Positions 20,826 through 29,972 of a DNA stretch of 64,000 bases are shown one piece after another. Each line of letters opens with the position of its first letter. Positions within the stretch are counted from its first letter, which is position 1. Below the pieces are notes generated by a model, which did no database searches, was not told the DNA's origin, and was given only the letters and a program-made list of their open reading frames with translations. The stretch comes from Bacillota bacterium (GTDB lineage Bacteria; Bacillota; Sulfobacillia; Sulfobacillales; JAIMBI01): contig JAKADP010000002.1 of NCBI GenBank assembly GCA_021820465.1, forward strand, positions 1 through 64,000, read 5' to 3'. A program made the translations under genes and the position numbers.

Positions 20826-20854
20826 CCGACCGTCAGAGAGGGGGGAGCCGCATC

Positions 20855-22132
20855 GTGCTGATGGTGCTGGGCGTCAACCACGTGCGCGCGGATATTGCCT
20901 TGCGCGGTGATGTGGCGCTGGACCATCCCCCCCTGGTGGCGGCGCTGTATGCGCGGCTCAAGCGGGAGGTCGGGTTCGAGGGCGCGGTGGTGCTGTCGAC
21001 GTGCAACCGCACGGAGATTTACACCACCGACGCCCTGCCCGCTGACCGCGTGGCGGTCCTGTGGGGCGAGACGGTGGGGATTCCGCCGTCGCACTTTACG
21101 AGTGCGGCCTACGTGCACGTGGGCGAGGCAGCGGTCGCGCACCTGTTTGAGGTGGCGGCGGGCCTCGACGCGATGGTGTTGGGCGAGACGGAGATTCTCG
21201 GCCAGGTGAAGGCGGCGTACCGCGTGGCCCAGGAGAACGAGGCGGCCCGCGGGCTGCACCGCGTCTTCCAGGCGGCGTTCAAAGCCGCCAAGCGGGCCCA
21301 TGCGGAGACGGCCATTTCCGAGCGTGCCCTGTCGTGGGGCTATGCCGCGCGGGAACTGGCCACAAAAATTTTTGGGGATGAGCTGCCGGAGCGCCGCGTG
21401 CTGGTGGTGGGGGCAGGCGCCATGGCCGCCAAAGTGTTTCGGCACCTTCGCGATGCCGGGGCCGAGGTGACCGTGGTGAACCGGACGGCGGCCCGGGCCG
21501 AGGCGCTGGTGGCGGACGGCGGGGGCCGGGCCGCGCCGTGGGCAGACTTGGCCACCCTCGTGGCGTCATCCGACGTGGTGGTGGCGGCCACTCGCTCGCC
21601 CACCGTCGTGATTCCGGTGAAGTGGGTGCGCCCTGCGGCGCCGCTGCGGCGAGGCGTGCCGTGGCTGTTTTTGGACCTGGCGGTGCCGCGCAACATTGCC
21701 CCGGGCGTCGGACGCGTGCCCGGGGTCCTGCGGTACGACCTAGACGATCTGGAGGCCGTGGTTCAAAAAAACCGAGCCCGGCGGGCGGCCGAGGTGGAGG
21801 CGGTGCGGCTGATTCTCGGGGAGGAGGCGGAGCGCTTGGCGCATGACCTGGGAGCGATGGCGGTGGGACCCGTCATCCGGTCGCTGCGTGAGAAGGCGGA
21901 GCGCATTCGTTCGGACGAGCTGGAGGCCCTGTGGCGGCGGCTGCCGGACCTGAGTCCGGCGGAGCGGGCGGCTGTGGAGCAAACCACTCATCGCATGCTG
22001 ACGAAGCTCTTGAACGACCCCATGACCAGCATTCGCCAGTGGGCCAGCGTCCCGGATGGGCCGGTGTATCTGGATGCCCTGCGGGAGCTGTTTCGCCTCG
22101 ATGCCTCCGCGACCCAGCCGCAGCCCGACTGA
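20855..22132 (+). CDS. hemA: glutamyl-tRNA reductase
   Basis: VVLSTCNRTEIY; GLDAMVLGETEILGQVK; RVLVVGAGAMAAKVFRHL; GTG start with GGGGGAG RBS. Confidence 0.95.
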   Translation: MLMVLGVNHVRADIALRGDVALDHPPLVAALYARLKREVGFEGAVVLSTCNRTEIYTTDALPADRVAVLWGETVGIPPSHFTSAAYVHVGEAAVAHLFEVAAGLDAMVLGETEILGQVKAAYRVAQENEAARGLHRVFQAAFKAAKRAHAETAISERALSWGYAARELATKIFGDELPERRVLVVGAGAMAAKVFRHLRDAGAEVTVVNRTAARAEALVADGGGRAAPWADLATLVASSDVVVAATRSPTVVIPVKWVRPAAPLRRGVPWLFLDLAVPRNIAPGVGRVPGVLRYDLDDLEAVVQKNRARRAAEVEAVRLILGEEAERLAHDLGAMAVGPVIRSLREKAERIRSDELEALWRRLPDLSPAERAAVEQTTHRMLTKLLNDPMTSIRQWASVPDGPVYLDALRELFRLDASATQPQPD

Positions 22133-22138
22133 GCGGCG

Positions 22139-22954
22139 GTGGCGGCGTGGCTGGTGGCGGCAACAGGGGCCGTGCTGGTGGCTTCCTCGGTGGGGTTTGT
22201 GTGGGGGTTCTACCAACCGCGCCATGAGCGGTGGGCCGCCGTCGGCCTCGGTGTGGTCTGGGTGCTGGCGACCGTGTGGCTGGGCCGGACCTTGGGTCTC
22301 TCCCAGCCGTCGCTGACGGCGCCGGCCGTGGTGGGAACTCTGGCGGTGTGGATGGCGGCAGCGGGATTTCCGTGGTGGAGCCGCCGCCCGGGCTGGGCCC
22401 CGCTGGCGGGGTTTGCCGTACCGGTCCTCACGCTGTGGTGGGCGGCGAGCCAAGTGGTGGCGCCCGGGCTGCGCGCGGCGGCCGGCAGGGCCTCCCTGTG
22501 GGAATGGGCTCACTTGGCACTCTTGGCCGCCGCCATGACCAGCCTCCTGCTGGGGGCCGCGGCAGCGGGGATGTACCTGGAGCACGAACGGGAACTGCGC
22601 CAGAAGGCGCCGCGTGTCTTTTACTACCGGCTTCCGCCGCTGGGCGACCTGGATCGCTGGAGCTATCGCCTCACGGTGTGGGGCTGGGTCAGCCTCTCGG
22701 GGTGCATGGTCACAGGGGGGTTGCTGACCGCGCCGGCCGGGGTATATTGGGTTGAGACGACCGGGGCTGTGGGGATGCTGGCCGTATGGCTGGCCTACCT
22801 GATTTATGTGGTGCTGCGCGCCCGAGGTTGGCGGGGGCACGGGTCCTCCTGGGTGGCCGTGGCCGCCTTTGTGGCCCTGGCAGTGGACGTCGTCGGGGGT
22901 GGGGGGGTCAGCCACGGGGTCGCCGCCGCTTGGTGGCAGGGCTGGTACGGCTGA
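22139..22954 (+). CDS. hemX: cytochrome c assembly/HemX-like membrane protein
   Basis: Multi-TM protein between hemA and hemC; AAAGMYLEHERELRQK. Confidence 0.8.
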   Translation: MAAWLVAATGAVLVASSVGFVWGFYQPRHERWAAVGLGVVWVLATVWLGRTLGLSQPSLTAPAVVGTLAVWMAAAGFPWWSRRPGWAPLAGFAVPVLTLWWAASQVVAPGLRAAAGRASLWEWAHLALLAAAMTSLLLGAAAAGMYLEHERELRQKAPRVFYYRLPPLGDLDRWSYRLTVWGWVSLSGCMVTGGLLTAPAGVYWVETTGAVGMLAVWLAYLIYVVLRARGWRGHGSSWVAVAAFVALAVDVVGGGGVSHGVAAAWWQGWYG

Positions 22955-22994
22955 CGCGAGTGGTCCCGGCCGGGTTCAGGAGAGGAAGGGGTTC

Positions 22995-23936
22995 ATGGGG
23001 TCAATGGGACGAGGGTGGCGCGTGGGCACCCGGTCGAGTCCCTTGGCGCTGGCCCAGACGGCGTGGGTCGTCGACCAGTTGGCTTTGGGCGGGGCACCCG
23101 TGACGCTGGTGCCGATCGAGTCGGAAGGAGACCGGGCATTGGACCGCTCGCTGAGCGAGATCGGGGGGCGGGGCGTCTTCACCACGGCGCTGGATAACGC
23201 CTTGATAGACGGGCGCGTCGACCTAGTGGTCCATTCGCTGAAAGACCTGCCCACCCGGCTGGCCCCCACGCTCCGGCTGGCCGCGGTGACGCGGAGGGAG
23301 GATCCCCGCGATGCGGTGGTCCTTCGGCACGCTGGGCGCATCGAGGACCTGCCGCCGGGGGCGCGGGTCGGCACGTCGAGTCTCCGGCGGGCGGCGCTCC
23401 TGCGGCAGGCGTACCCCCATCTGGCGGTGGTGCCGGTTCGGGGCAATCTGGGTACGCGCTTGGCTAAGCTGGCGGCCGGAGACTATGACGCGCTGGTGCT
23501 GGCGGCGGCAGGGCTGCTGCGGATCGGGCGGGCGCACGAGATTGCGGATTATTTGGATCCGGCGTGGATGGTTCCGTCACCGGGGCAGGGCGCGTTGGCG
23601 GTGGAGGTCCGGGCGGACGATCTGGATGCTCACGGGCTTGTGTCGCCGCTGGACGATCCTGAGGTGCGCCAGGCGACGCAGGCGGAGCGGCAGGTGCTGG
23701 ACGCGATGGGCGGCAATTGCCAGATCCCGCTGGGAGCGTACGCCCAGCGGGACGCCAGCCGCGACGAGTGGCGGCTGTTGGTGTTTGCCGCCGGCGGCGA
23801 GTCGCCGCCCGCGCGGCTGTCGTGGCGAGGCACGGCGCTGGAGGTGGGCGTGGCTTGGGTGACGTCGGAGCTGCTGCGGTGGGCGGCCACCTCCGTCGGG
23901 CGGCCCGAGGCGCTGGAGACAGGGGGACAGCTATGA
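22995..23936 (+). CDS. hemC: hydroxymethylbilane synthase
   Basis: WRVGTRSSPLALAQTAWV; VHSLKDLPTRL; RVGTSSLRRAALL; GGNCQIPLGAYA (cofactor cysteine). Confidence 0.95.
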   Translation: MGSMGRGWRVGTRSSPLALAQTAWVVDQLALGGAPVTLVPIESEGDRALDRSLSEIGGRGVFTTALDNALIDGRVDLVVHSLKDLPTRLAPTLRLAAVTRREDPRDAVVLRHAGRIEDLPPGARVGTSSLRRAALLRQAYPHLAVVPVRGNLGTRLAKLAAGDYDALVLAAAGLLRIGRAHEIADYLDPAWMVPSPGQGALAVEVRADDLDAHGLVSPLDDPEVRQATQAERQVLDAMGGNCQIPLGAYAQRDASRDEWRLLVFAAGGESPPARLSWRGTALEVGVAWVTSELLRWAATSVGRPEALETGGQL

Positions 23937-25318
23937 GGGGAGTGCCGTTGGTGGGCTGGCCGCCGGACGCCGGGTGTCTGACCAGTGCCCAAGTCGACGC
24001 CCTGCTCATGGCCGATGTGCTGGTGGGCGATGAGGGATTCGATCCGCCCGCGCGCGAGCGGTTTGTGCGCGCTGGGGCTGAGTGGGTGCCTGTCGCCTCC
24101 GAAGCCGAGGCGGTGCACATCTTGAGCGAAGAGGCCGCCCGCGGCCGCGCTGTGGTGCGCGTGGTGCCGGCGCATCGCCTGGTGGCGGTCTGGCGCGACA
24201 GTGCCCGCGCGGCGGCCACCGAGGGACCATACACGCCGGTGGCGGGCATGCGGCCGCTGGACGTGCAGCTGGCCCGCTGGCAGCTGCCGGCCGGCGCCGT
24301 GGCCCACGATGCCTGGGCCGCCCGCGACGAGGCGGCGCTGGCGGCCGGGGTGGCCTGGGTGGGTCCGGCCGGCGTGTCCGGCGTGTCCGAGACTGCCTTC
24401 GCGGCGGCGCGGCCGGAGGGCCACGGGGAGCTGGTGGACGCCAGCGGCGCGGCCCTCTACGAGGGGCCGCTGGCGACCATGCCGCCGTCCGCGGGGCCGG
24501 ATCCCCTGCTGGTCCACTGGCGGCCGCGGGCCGCCGCTCGGCCTCCCCGGGTCCTCATCCTGAGGGCGGACGGTCAGGCGGGACCGCTGGTGGCGGCGGT
24601 GCGCCGAGAGGGATGGACGGCGGTCGCGGCCCCCATCCTCACGTTCGCCAGCCCGGACTGGACAGCGGTAGACGACCGGCTGACGCATTTGGAGCGGTAC
24701 ACGTGGGTGGTGTTTACCTCCGCGAACGGCGTGGCCGCTTTTTTTGACCGCCTGCGCTTCTTGGGGCAGGATGTGCGCCGCCTGACGGGGCGGCTGGCGG
24801 CCGTCGGCCAGGAAACCTGCCGCAGGCTAGCCGAACTGTGCCTCACCGTCGACCTGGTGCCCGGCGGCGAGTCGAGTCAGGAGGGCCTCTTGGCGGCCTT
24901 TGAGGCGGCGGGGCATCTCGCCGGCCAAAACGTGCTGCTGGTGGTGGGAGACCGGCGGGGCGAAGCGCTGGCCAGCGGACTCCGGGCAGGTGGAGCCCTC
25001 GTGACAGAGGCGGTGGTGTACCGCACGGTCCCCCGCCCGCTGGATGAAGGCGTCTGCCGCGCCCTGGCGGAGAATCGGTTGGACGCCGTCGTGTTCACCT
25101 CGGGTTCGACCGCGCAATTTTTATGGGCGGCACTGCGCGGCCCGGAGCGCGAGGCGCTGGCAAGGTTGGTGCGCGTCAGCATTGGGGCCAGCACGTCGCG
25201 CAGCCTGGAGCGGCTGGGAATCGGGCCGACCGCCGTGGCGGCGCGGCCCGACACCGCCAGCTTGGTCGAGGCCCTTCGCTCGGGGCTGGGCGTCGCGCAG
25301 CAGGGGGCGCGGGCATGA
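23933..25318 (+). CDS. hemD: uroporphyrinogen-III synthase with N-terminal degenerate SUMT/CobA-like domain
   Basis: C-terminal HemD domain (VLILRADGQAGPLVAAVRREG...WVVFTSANGVAAFFDRL...VVFTSGSTAQFLWAAL); N-terminal ~200 aa aligns by eye with tetrapyrrole methylase. Confidence 0.9.
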   Translation: MRGVPLVGWPPDAGCLTSAQVDALLMADVLVGDEGFDPPARERFVRAGAEWVPVASEAEAVHILSEEAARGRAVVRVVPAHRLVAVWRDSARAAATEGPYTPVAGMRPLDVQLARWQLPAGAVAHDAWAARDEAALAAGVAWVGPAGVSGVSETAFAAARPEGHGELVDASGAALYEGPLATMPPSAGPDPLLVHWRPRAAARPPRVLILRADGQAGPLVAAVRREGWTAVAAPILTFASPDWTAVDDRLTHLERYTWVVFTSANGVAAFFDRLRFLGQDVRRLTGRLAAVGQETCRRLAELCLTVDLVPGGESSQEGLLAAFEAAGHLAGQNVLLVVGDRRGEALASGLRAGGALVTEAVVYRTVPRPLDEGVCRALAENRLDAVVFTSGSTAQFLWAALRGPEREALARLVRVSIGASTSRSLERLGIGPTAVAARPDTASLVEALRSGLGVAQQGARA

Positions 25319-26298
25319 GCCGCCTAGCGCTGGCCGAGCGGCCGCGGCGACTCAGGCAGAGTGCGGCCCTGCGCCGGATGGTGGCGGAGACGCGGCTGAG
25401 TCCGCGTGAGCTCATCTACCCGCTGTTTGTGCGGCCGGGCCAGGACCTGGCCCGGCCGATTTCCAGCATGCCCGGCCAGTACCAGTGGTCAGCGGACAGG
25501 CTGGTCGGCGAGGTGGCGCGTGCGGTGGCTGCCGGCGTGGGGGCGGTCATGCTGTTTGGCATTCCCGCCGCCAAAGACCCCGCGGGCTCGGCGATGCATG
25601 ACCCGGCGGGCGTGGTGCCGACGGCGGTGCGCCGCCTGAAGGATGCGCACCCGGACCTCGTCGTGATGGTGGACCTGTGCCTGTGCGACTACACGGATCA
25701 TGGGCACTGTGGGATTCTCACGCCCGACGGCCGCGTGGACAACGATGCGACGGTGGCCAGCTTGGCCGCAGCGGCCGTGCTGTTCGCCGAGGCGGGCGCC
25801 GATGTGGTGGCGCCCTCGGACATGATGGATGGCCGTGTGGGGGCGATTCGGTCCGCGCTGGACCAATCAGGGCACCTTGACACGCTGGTGCTGTCGTACG
25901 CGGTGAAGTATGCCTCGGGCTTCTACGCGCCCTTTCGGGAAGCGGCGGAAAACCGGCCGCAGTTTGGGGACCGGCGGGGCTACCAGATGGACGTCGCCAA
26001 TGCTCGGGAGGCGCTGCGCGAAGCGCGGCTGGATATGGCGGAGGGCGCTGACGTGCTGATGGTCAAGCCGGCTCTCTCGTCGCTGGATATTCTGGCGCGG
26101 CTGGCGCCGATGGTCGACCGGCCGCTGGCGGCGTACCAGGTGAGCGGCGAGTACAGCCAAATCCTCGCGGCCGCCCAGTGCGGCTGGCTGGACGAGCGGG
26201 CAGCGGCTCTGGAGACCCTGCTGGCGATCCGCCGGGCGGGCGCTCAGCTAATTTTGACGTACTTTGCGGTGAAGGCGGCCCAGTGGCTGTCGGAGTGA
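25315..26298 (+). CDS. hemB: delta-aminolevulinic acid dehydratase (porphobilinogen synthase)
   Basis: LIYPLFVRPGQD; DLCLCDYTDHGHCGIL; YAVKYASGFYAPFREAA; ATGA overlap with hemD. Confidence 0.96.
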   Translation: MSRLALAERPRRLRQSAALRRMVAETRLSPRELIYPLFVRPGQDLARPISSMPGQYQWSADRLVGEVARAVAAGVGAVMLFGIPAAKDPAGSAMHDPAGVVPTAVRRLKDAHPDLVVMVDLCLCDYTDHGHCGILTPDGRVDNDATVASLAAAAVLFAEAGADVVAPSDMMDGRVGAIRSALDQSGHLDTLVLSYAVKYASGFYAPFREAAENRPQFGDRRGYQMDVANAREALREARLDMAEGADVLMVKPALSSLDILARLAPMVDRPLAAYQVSGEYSQILAAAQCGWLDERAAALETLLAIRRAGAQLILTYFAVKAAQWLSE

Positions 26299-26396
26299 GG
26301 GCGCGCGGACGGGGTTTGCGATGGGGCCAAGGGGAGGCTACGCTGGGCGTTGGGGCGGCGGCTTGCCCGGCCGTCGCGGAGGAGGTGCTTGATACG

Positions 26397-26630
26397 ATGG
26401 AGAATCACACGCGGAGGGATTCCCCGCCCCGTGCCGGCGCGGCTTCATCCCGCGCACGTGGCGGGGCACGGCCGTCACCCGACCCCAACCGGGCCGAGTG
26501 GCTGGATCCGGCGCACAGCGATCAGGCTTTTGAGGAGTGGCCGGCCGTCGTGGACGACTCGAGCCTGGGGCTCACGCTGACGGAGGCGCAACATCTCAGG
26601 CGGCGGGCGGACCGCCGGCCGAGGCAATGA
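26397..26630 (+). CDS. small hypothetical protein upstream of selA
   Basis: 77-aa ORF MENHTRRDSPPRAGA...AEWLDPAHSDQAFEEWPAVVDDSSLGLTLTEAQHLRRRADRRPRQ; GGAGG upstream. Confidence 0.45.
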   Translation: MENHTRRDSPPRAGAASSRARGGARPSPDPNRAEWLDPAHSDQAFEEWPAVVDDSSLGLTLTEAQHLRRRADRRPRQ

Positions 26631-26631
26631 A

Positions 26632-28050
26632 TTGAGCGACGCCGCCACGCCAACTCCCGGCCGCCCGACGGTGGCGGCCCAGCTCCGGCAGCTGCCGCAG
26701 GTGCACCGGCTGGCGGAGAGTCTGCCCCACGCCATCCCCGGCGTGTACCGGGTGGCTGCGAGCCAGGCGGTGCTGGCTCGAGCGCGGCTGGCGCTGCGCG
26801 AGGCGCCCAACTTGGCCGCGGAGCGGCTGGCCCACCTAGGCGAGGAGGCCGCCGCCTTGGCGGCCCGCATGGCATCGCCGCACCTCGACCGGGTGATCAA
26901 CGGGACGGGAGTGATTCTCCACACCAACCTGGGGCGCGCGCCCCTGGCCGAGGCGGCGCTGGCGCAGGTTGATCGCGTGGCGCGCGGGTATTCGACCCTG
27001 GAGTGGGACCCCGAGACCGGCCGCCGCGGCTCGCGCCTGAGCCATCTGGACGAGGTGCTGCCGGCCCTCACGGGCGCCGAGGCCGCCATGGCTGTCAACA
27101 ACAATGCGGCCGCCGTGCTGCTGGCGCTCTCCACCTTGGCGGCGGGCCGTTCCGTGGTCGTGTCGCGCGGGCAGCTGGTGGAGATTGGCGGCGCGTTTCG
27201 GATTCCCGACGTCATGCGCGTCAGCGGAGCCCGGCTGGTGGAGGTGGGCACCACCAACAAGACTCGCCTCAGCGACTATGCCTCTGCCATCGTGCCGGGT
27301 GAGACGGCGCTCTTGCTGCACGTCCACCCGTCGAATTTCCGGCAAACCGGTTTCGTGGAGAGTGTCGCCCCGGGAGAGCTGGCGGCCTTGGGGCGGGAGG
27401 CGGGGGTGGGCGTTATGGCCGACCTCGGCTCGGGCGTGCTGTTTCCGCTCACCATGGGAGGCACGGACGAGCCGGCTGTGCGCGAGGTGGTGGCCGCTGG
27501 CGTGGACGTGACCACCTTTTCCGGTGATAAGCTTTTGGGGGGGCCCCAGGCTGGCCTGATTGTGGGCCGAGCGGAGCTGGTGGCTGCCATGCGCCGACAC
27601 CCCCTGGCGCGTGCGCTCCGGCTCGACAAGATGACGCTGGCTGCTTTGGAGGTGACGCTGCGGCTGTATCGCGAGGGGCGCCAGAGCGAAATCCCGCTGT
27701 GGCAAATGCTGTCCCAGTCGGCGGACAGGCTGGCCCAGCGGGCCGGACGGCTCAGGCGGCTGGTGGTGCGTCAGCTGGGCGGCATGGCGGGCGTGCATCT
27801 GGCCGTGCGGCGCACCACCGCGCCGGTGGGCGGGGGGGCGCTGCCCGAGGTGATGTCCACGACCGCTGTCCTCGCGGTGCGGTCGGAGTCTTGGCCGGCG
27901 GAGGCGCTGGAGGCGCGGCTCCGTGCGGGCACGCCAGCCATGGCGGTGCGCCTGGCGGAGGACGCCGTGTGGGTGGACTTGCGGACGGTGGCGCCGGCCG
28001 AGGAGCGAGAGGCAGCCGGGTGCATCGCGCGTGCCCTCGCGGCACCGTAG
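26632..28050 (+). CDS. selA: L-seryl-tRNA(Sec) selenium transferase
   Basis: RVINGTGVILHTNLGRAPLAEAAL; GAEAAMAVNNNAAAVLLALSTL; SRGQLVEIGGAFRIPDVMRVSGARLVEVGTTNKT; FSGDKLLGGPQAGLIVG; TTG start. Confidence 0.93.
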   Translation: MSDAATPTPGRPTVAAQLRQLPQVHRLAESLPHAIPGVYRVAASQAVLARARLALREAPNLAAERLAHLGEEAAALAARMASPHLDRVINGTGVILHTNLGRAPLAEAALAQVDRVARGYSTLEWDPETGRRGSRLSHLDEVLPALTGAEAAMAVNNNAAAVLLALSTLAAGRSVVVSRGQLVEIGGAFRIPDVMRVSGARLVEVGTTNKTRLSDYASAIVPGETALLLHVHPSNFRQTGFVESVAPGELAALGREAGVGVMADLGSGVLFPLTMGGTDEPAVREVVAAGVDVTTFSGDKLLGGPQAGLIVGRAELVAAMRRHPLARALRLDKMTLAALEVTLRLYREGRQSEIPLWQMLSQSADRLAQRAGRLRRLVVRQLGGMAGVHLAVRRTTAPVGGGALPEVMSTTAVLAVRSESWPAEALEARLRAGTPAMAVRLAEDAVWVDLRTVAPAEEREAAGCIARALAAP

Positions 28051-28103
28051 CCGGCCGGGCGAGGCATGGGCCAAGCAAAAGAGTGCGAGAAGGGTTGGCA
28101 GCG

Positions 28104-28895
28104 ATGAAAATTGCAGTGTTGGTGAAGCAGGTGCCGGATACGGCCACGCGCATTCAACTGGCGGCGGACGGCTCGGGGATTGAGACGGCAAACATCAAGT
28201 GGGTTTTGAATCCGTACGACGAATTTGCCATCGAAGAAGCGCTGAAGCTGCGTGACCAGCACACCGGCGAGGTGGTGCTGATGTCATTTGGCCCGGCCCG
28301 AGTCGAGGAAGCCATCCGGCAGGGGTTGGCCATGGGCGCGGACCGGGCTGTCTGGATCAGCGACGAAGGGGTCGCGGACGTGGATTACCTGGGCCGGGCC
28401 CAAATCCTGGTCGCGGCCCTCCAGCAGGAATCGGACTGGGACCTGGTGCTGGTGGGCAAGCAGGCGGTGGACGACGACGCGGCCCAGACCGGCCCGCTGG
28501 TGGCGGCGCTCTTGGACTGGCCGCAGGCGATGGTTGTGCTGGGCCTGGCGGTCGACGCCGCGGGGCGCCGGATCACCGCCACCCGCGAGCTCGAGGGCGC
28601 CACCGAAACCGTCGAACTCCCGATGCCGGCGGTGCTGGGAGCTCAGAGGGGCTTGAATGTGCCCCGGTATCCCACCCTGCCCAACATCATGAAGGCCAAG
28701 CGCAAGGAAGTTCGGCACACGCATGCCGCGGAGTTGGGTTTGGACGCGGCCGAGCTCACGGCGGGCCGTCGGGTCCGGGTGGAAGGATATCAGCTGCCCC
28801 CGCCGCGGCCCGAGCCGAAGGTGCTGACCGGCGATCCGGCCGAGGCAGCCGCCACGCTCGTGAAGCTGCTGCACGACGAGGCCCAGATTCTATAA
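28104..28895 (+). CDS. etfB: electron transfer flavoprotein beta subunit
   Basis: MKIAVLVKQVPDTATRIQLAADGSGIETANIKWVLNPYDEFAIEEALKL; VLVGKQAVDDDAAQTGPLVAALL. Confidence 0.95.
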   Translation: MKIAVLVKQVPDTATRIQLAADGSGIETANIKWVLNPYDEFAIEEALKLRDQHTGEVVLMSFGPARVEEAIRQGLAMGADRAVWISDEGVADVDYLGRAQILVAALQQESDWDLVLVGKQAVDDDAAQTGPLVAALLDWPQAMVVLGLAVDAAGRRITATRELEGATETVELPMPAVLGAQRGLNVPRYPTLPNIMKAKRKEVRHTHAAELGLDAAELTAGRRVRVEGYQLPPPRPEPKVLTGDPAEAAATLVKLLHDEAQIL

Positions 28896-28950
28896 CGCGA
28901 GGGCCCGGATCTCCGCCGAAGGGCGTGCCGGCGCAAGAAGGGATGACAGC

Positions 28951-29916
28951 ATGAGCGGCATTTTGGTGGTTTTGGAGCAGCAAGAGGGTCGAGTGCGCCG
29001 TGTGAGCTTGGAGGCGTGCGCCACCGCGGTGCGTCTGGGGCAGGGCGCCGTCTCTGCGCTGGCGTTCGGCCCGGGGGCGGAGGGTTTGGCCGAGGCCGTA
29101 GGCTCTCAGGGCGTGGAGCAACTGCTGGTGCTGTCGGCGTCGCCATTTGACCGATACAGCTCCGATGCCTTTGCCCACGCGGTGGTCCAGGTTGTGCGGC
29201 AGACGGAGCCGTCGCTGGTCCTGTTTGGGGCGACAGCGTTTGGCAAGGACTTGGCGCCGCGTGTGAGCGGGCTCCTCATGGCGGGCCTGGCCAGTGACGT
29301 GACGGCCATCGAGGCCGACGGCGACGACGTCTTGATTACACGACCGGTCTACGCGGGCAAGGCGTTCCAGCGCGTGCGGATCGCGGGCACGCCCAAGCTG
29401 GTGAGCCTGCGCCCGAACGTGCAGCCGGCCGGGGCCGGCGGCGGGGCACCCGCCCGCGTGTCCGTGCCGACGGTGGATGTGCCCGCACCCCGCGCGGTGG
29501 TGACGGGCACCGAACGCAGCGGCGAGCAGCTGGAGCTCACCGAAGCCAGCCGCATCGTGTCGGGCGGCCGCGGCATGAAGGCGCCGGAGAACTTCCGCCT
29601 GCTTGATGAATTGGCGGCCGTGCTGGGCGCGGCCGTCGGGTCCTCGCGGCCTGTGGCGGATGAAGGGTGGGTCCCTCACTCCTACCACGTGGGGCAGACC
29701 GGCAAGGTGGTGAGCCCCGACCTTTACGTGGCCGTCGGGATTTCGGGCGCCATCCAGCACGTGGCCGGCATCTCCAACTCCAAGTGCATTGTGGCCATCA
29801 ACAACGACCCGGACGCCCCAATCTTTAAAGTGGCGAACTACGGGATCGTGGGTGACCTGTTTCAGGTGGTGCCTGCGCTGACGGCTGCTCTGAAGGCGCA
29901 CCTCGACGCCTCCTGA
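28951..29916 (+). CDS. etfA: electron transfer flavoprotein alpha subunit
   Basis: FAD-binding C-terminus: [12 protein letters not shown]...[43 protein letters not shown]. Confidence 0.95.
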   Translation: MSGILVVLEQQEGRVRRVSLEACATAVRLGQGAVSALAFGPGAEGLAEAVGSQGVEQLLVLSASPFDRYSSDAFAHAVVQVVRQTEPSLVLFGATAFGKDLAPRVSGLLMAGLASDVTAIEADGDDVLITRPVYAGKAFQRVRIAGTPKLVSLRPNVQPAGAGGGAPARVSVPTVDVPAPRAVVTGTERSGEQLELTEASRIVSGGRGMKAPENFRLLDELAAVLGAAVGSSRPVADEGWVPHSYHVGQTGKVVSPDLYVAVGISGAIQHVAGISNSKCIVAINNDPDAPIFKVANYGIVGDLFQVVPALTAALKAHLDAS

Positions 29917-29972
29917 CGCTGGCCGAGGCATGCCCCGGCCGGACTGGCCATACGGTCAGGCGGGGGGATTGG

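Noticed and set aside
26628-26640. UGA at the end of the small ORF upstream of selA as a selenocysteine codon
   Set aside because: Continuation after TGA is Arg/Gly/Pro-rich with no domain and overlaps the start of selA in another frame; no SECIS-like hairpin noticed.
28756-29931. 391-aa minus-strand ORF opposite etfA
   Set aside because: Shadow ORF of etfA; no domain signature.
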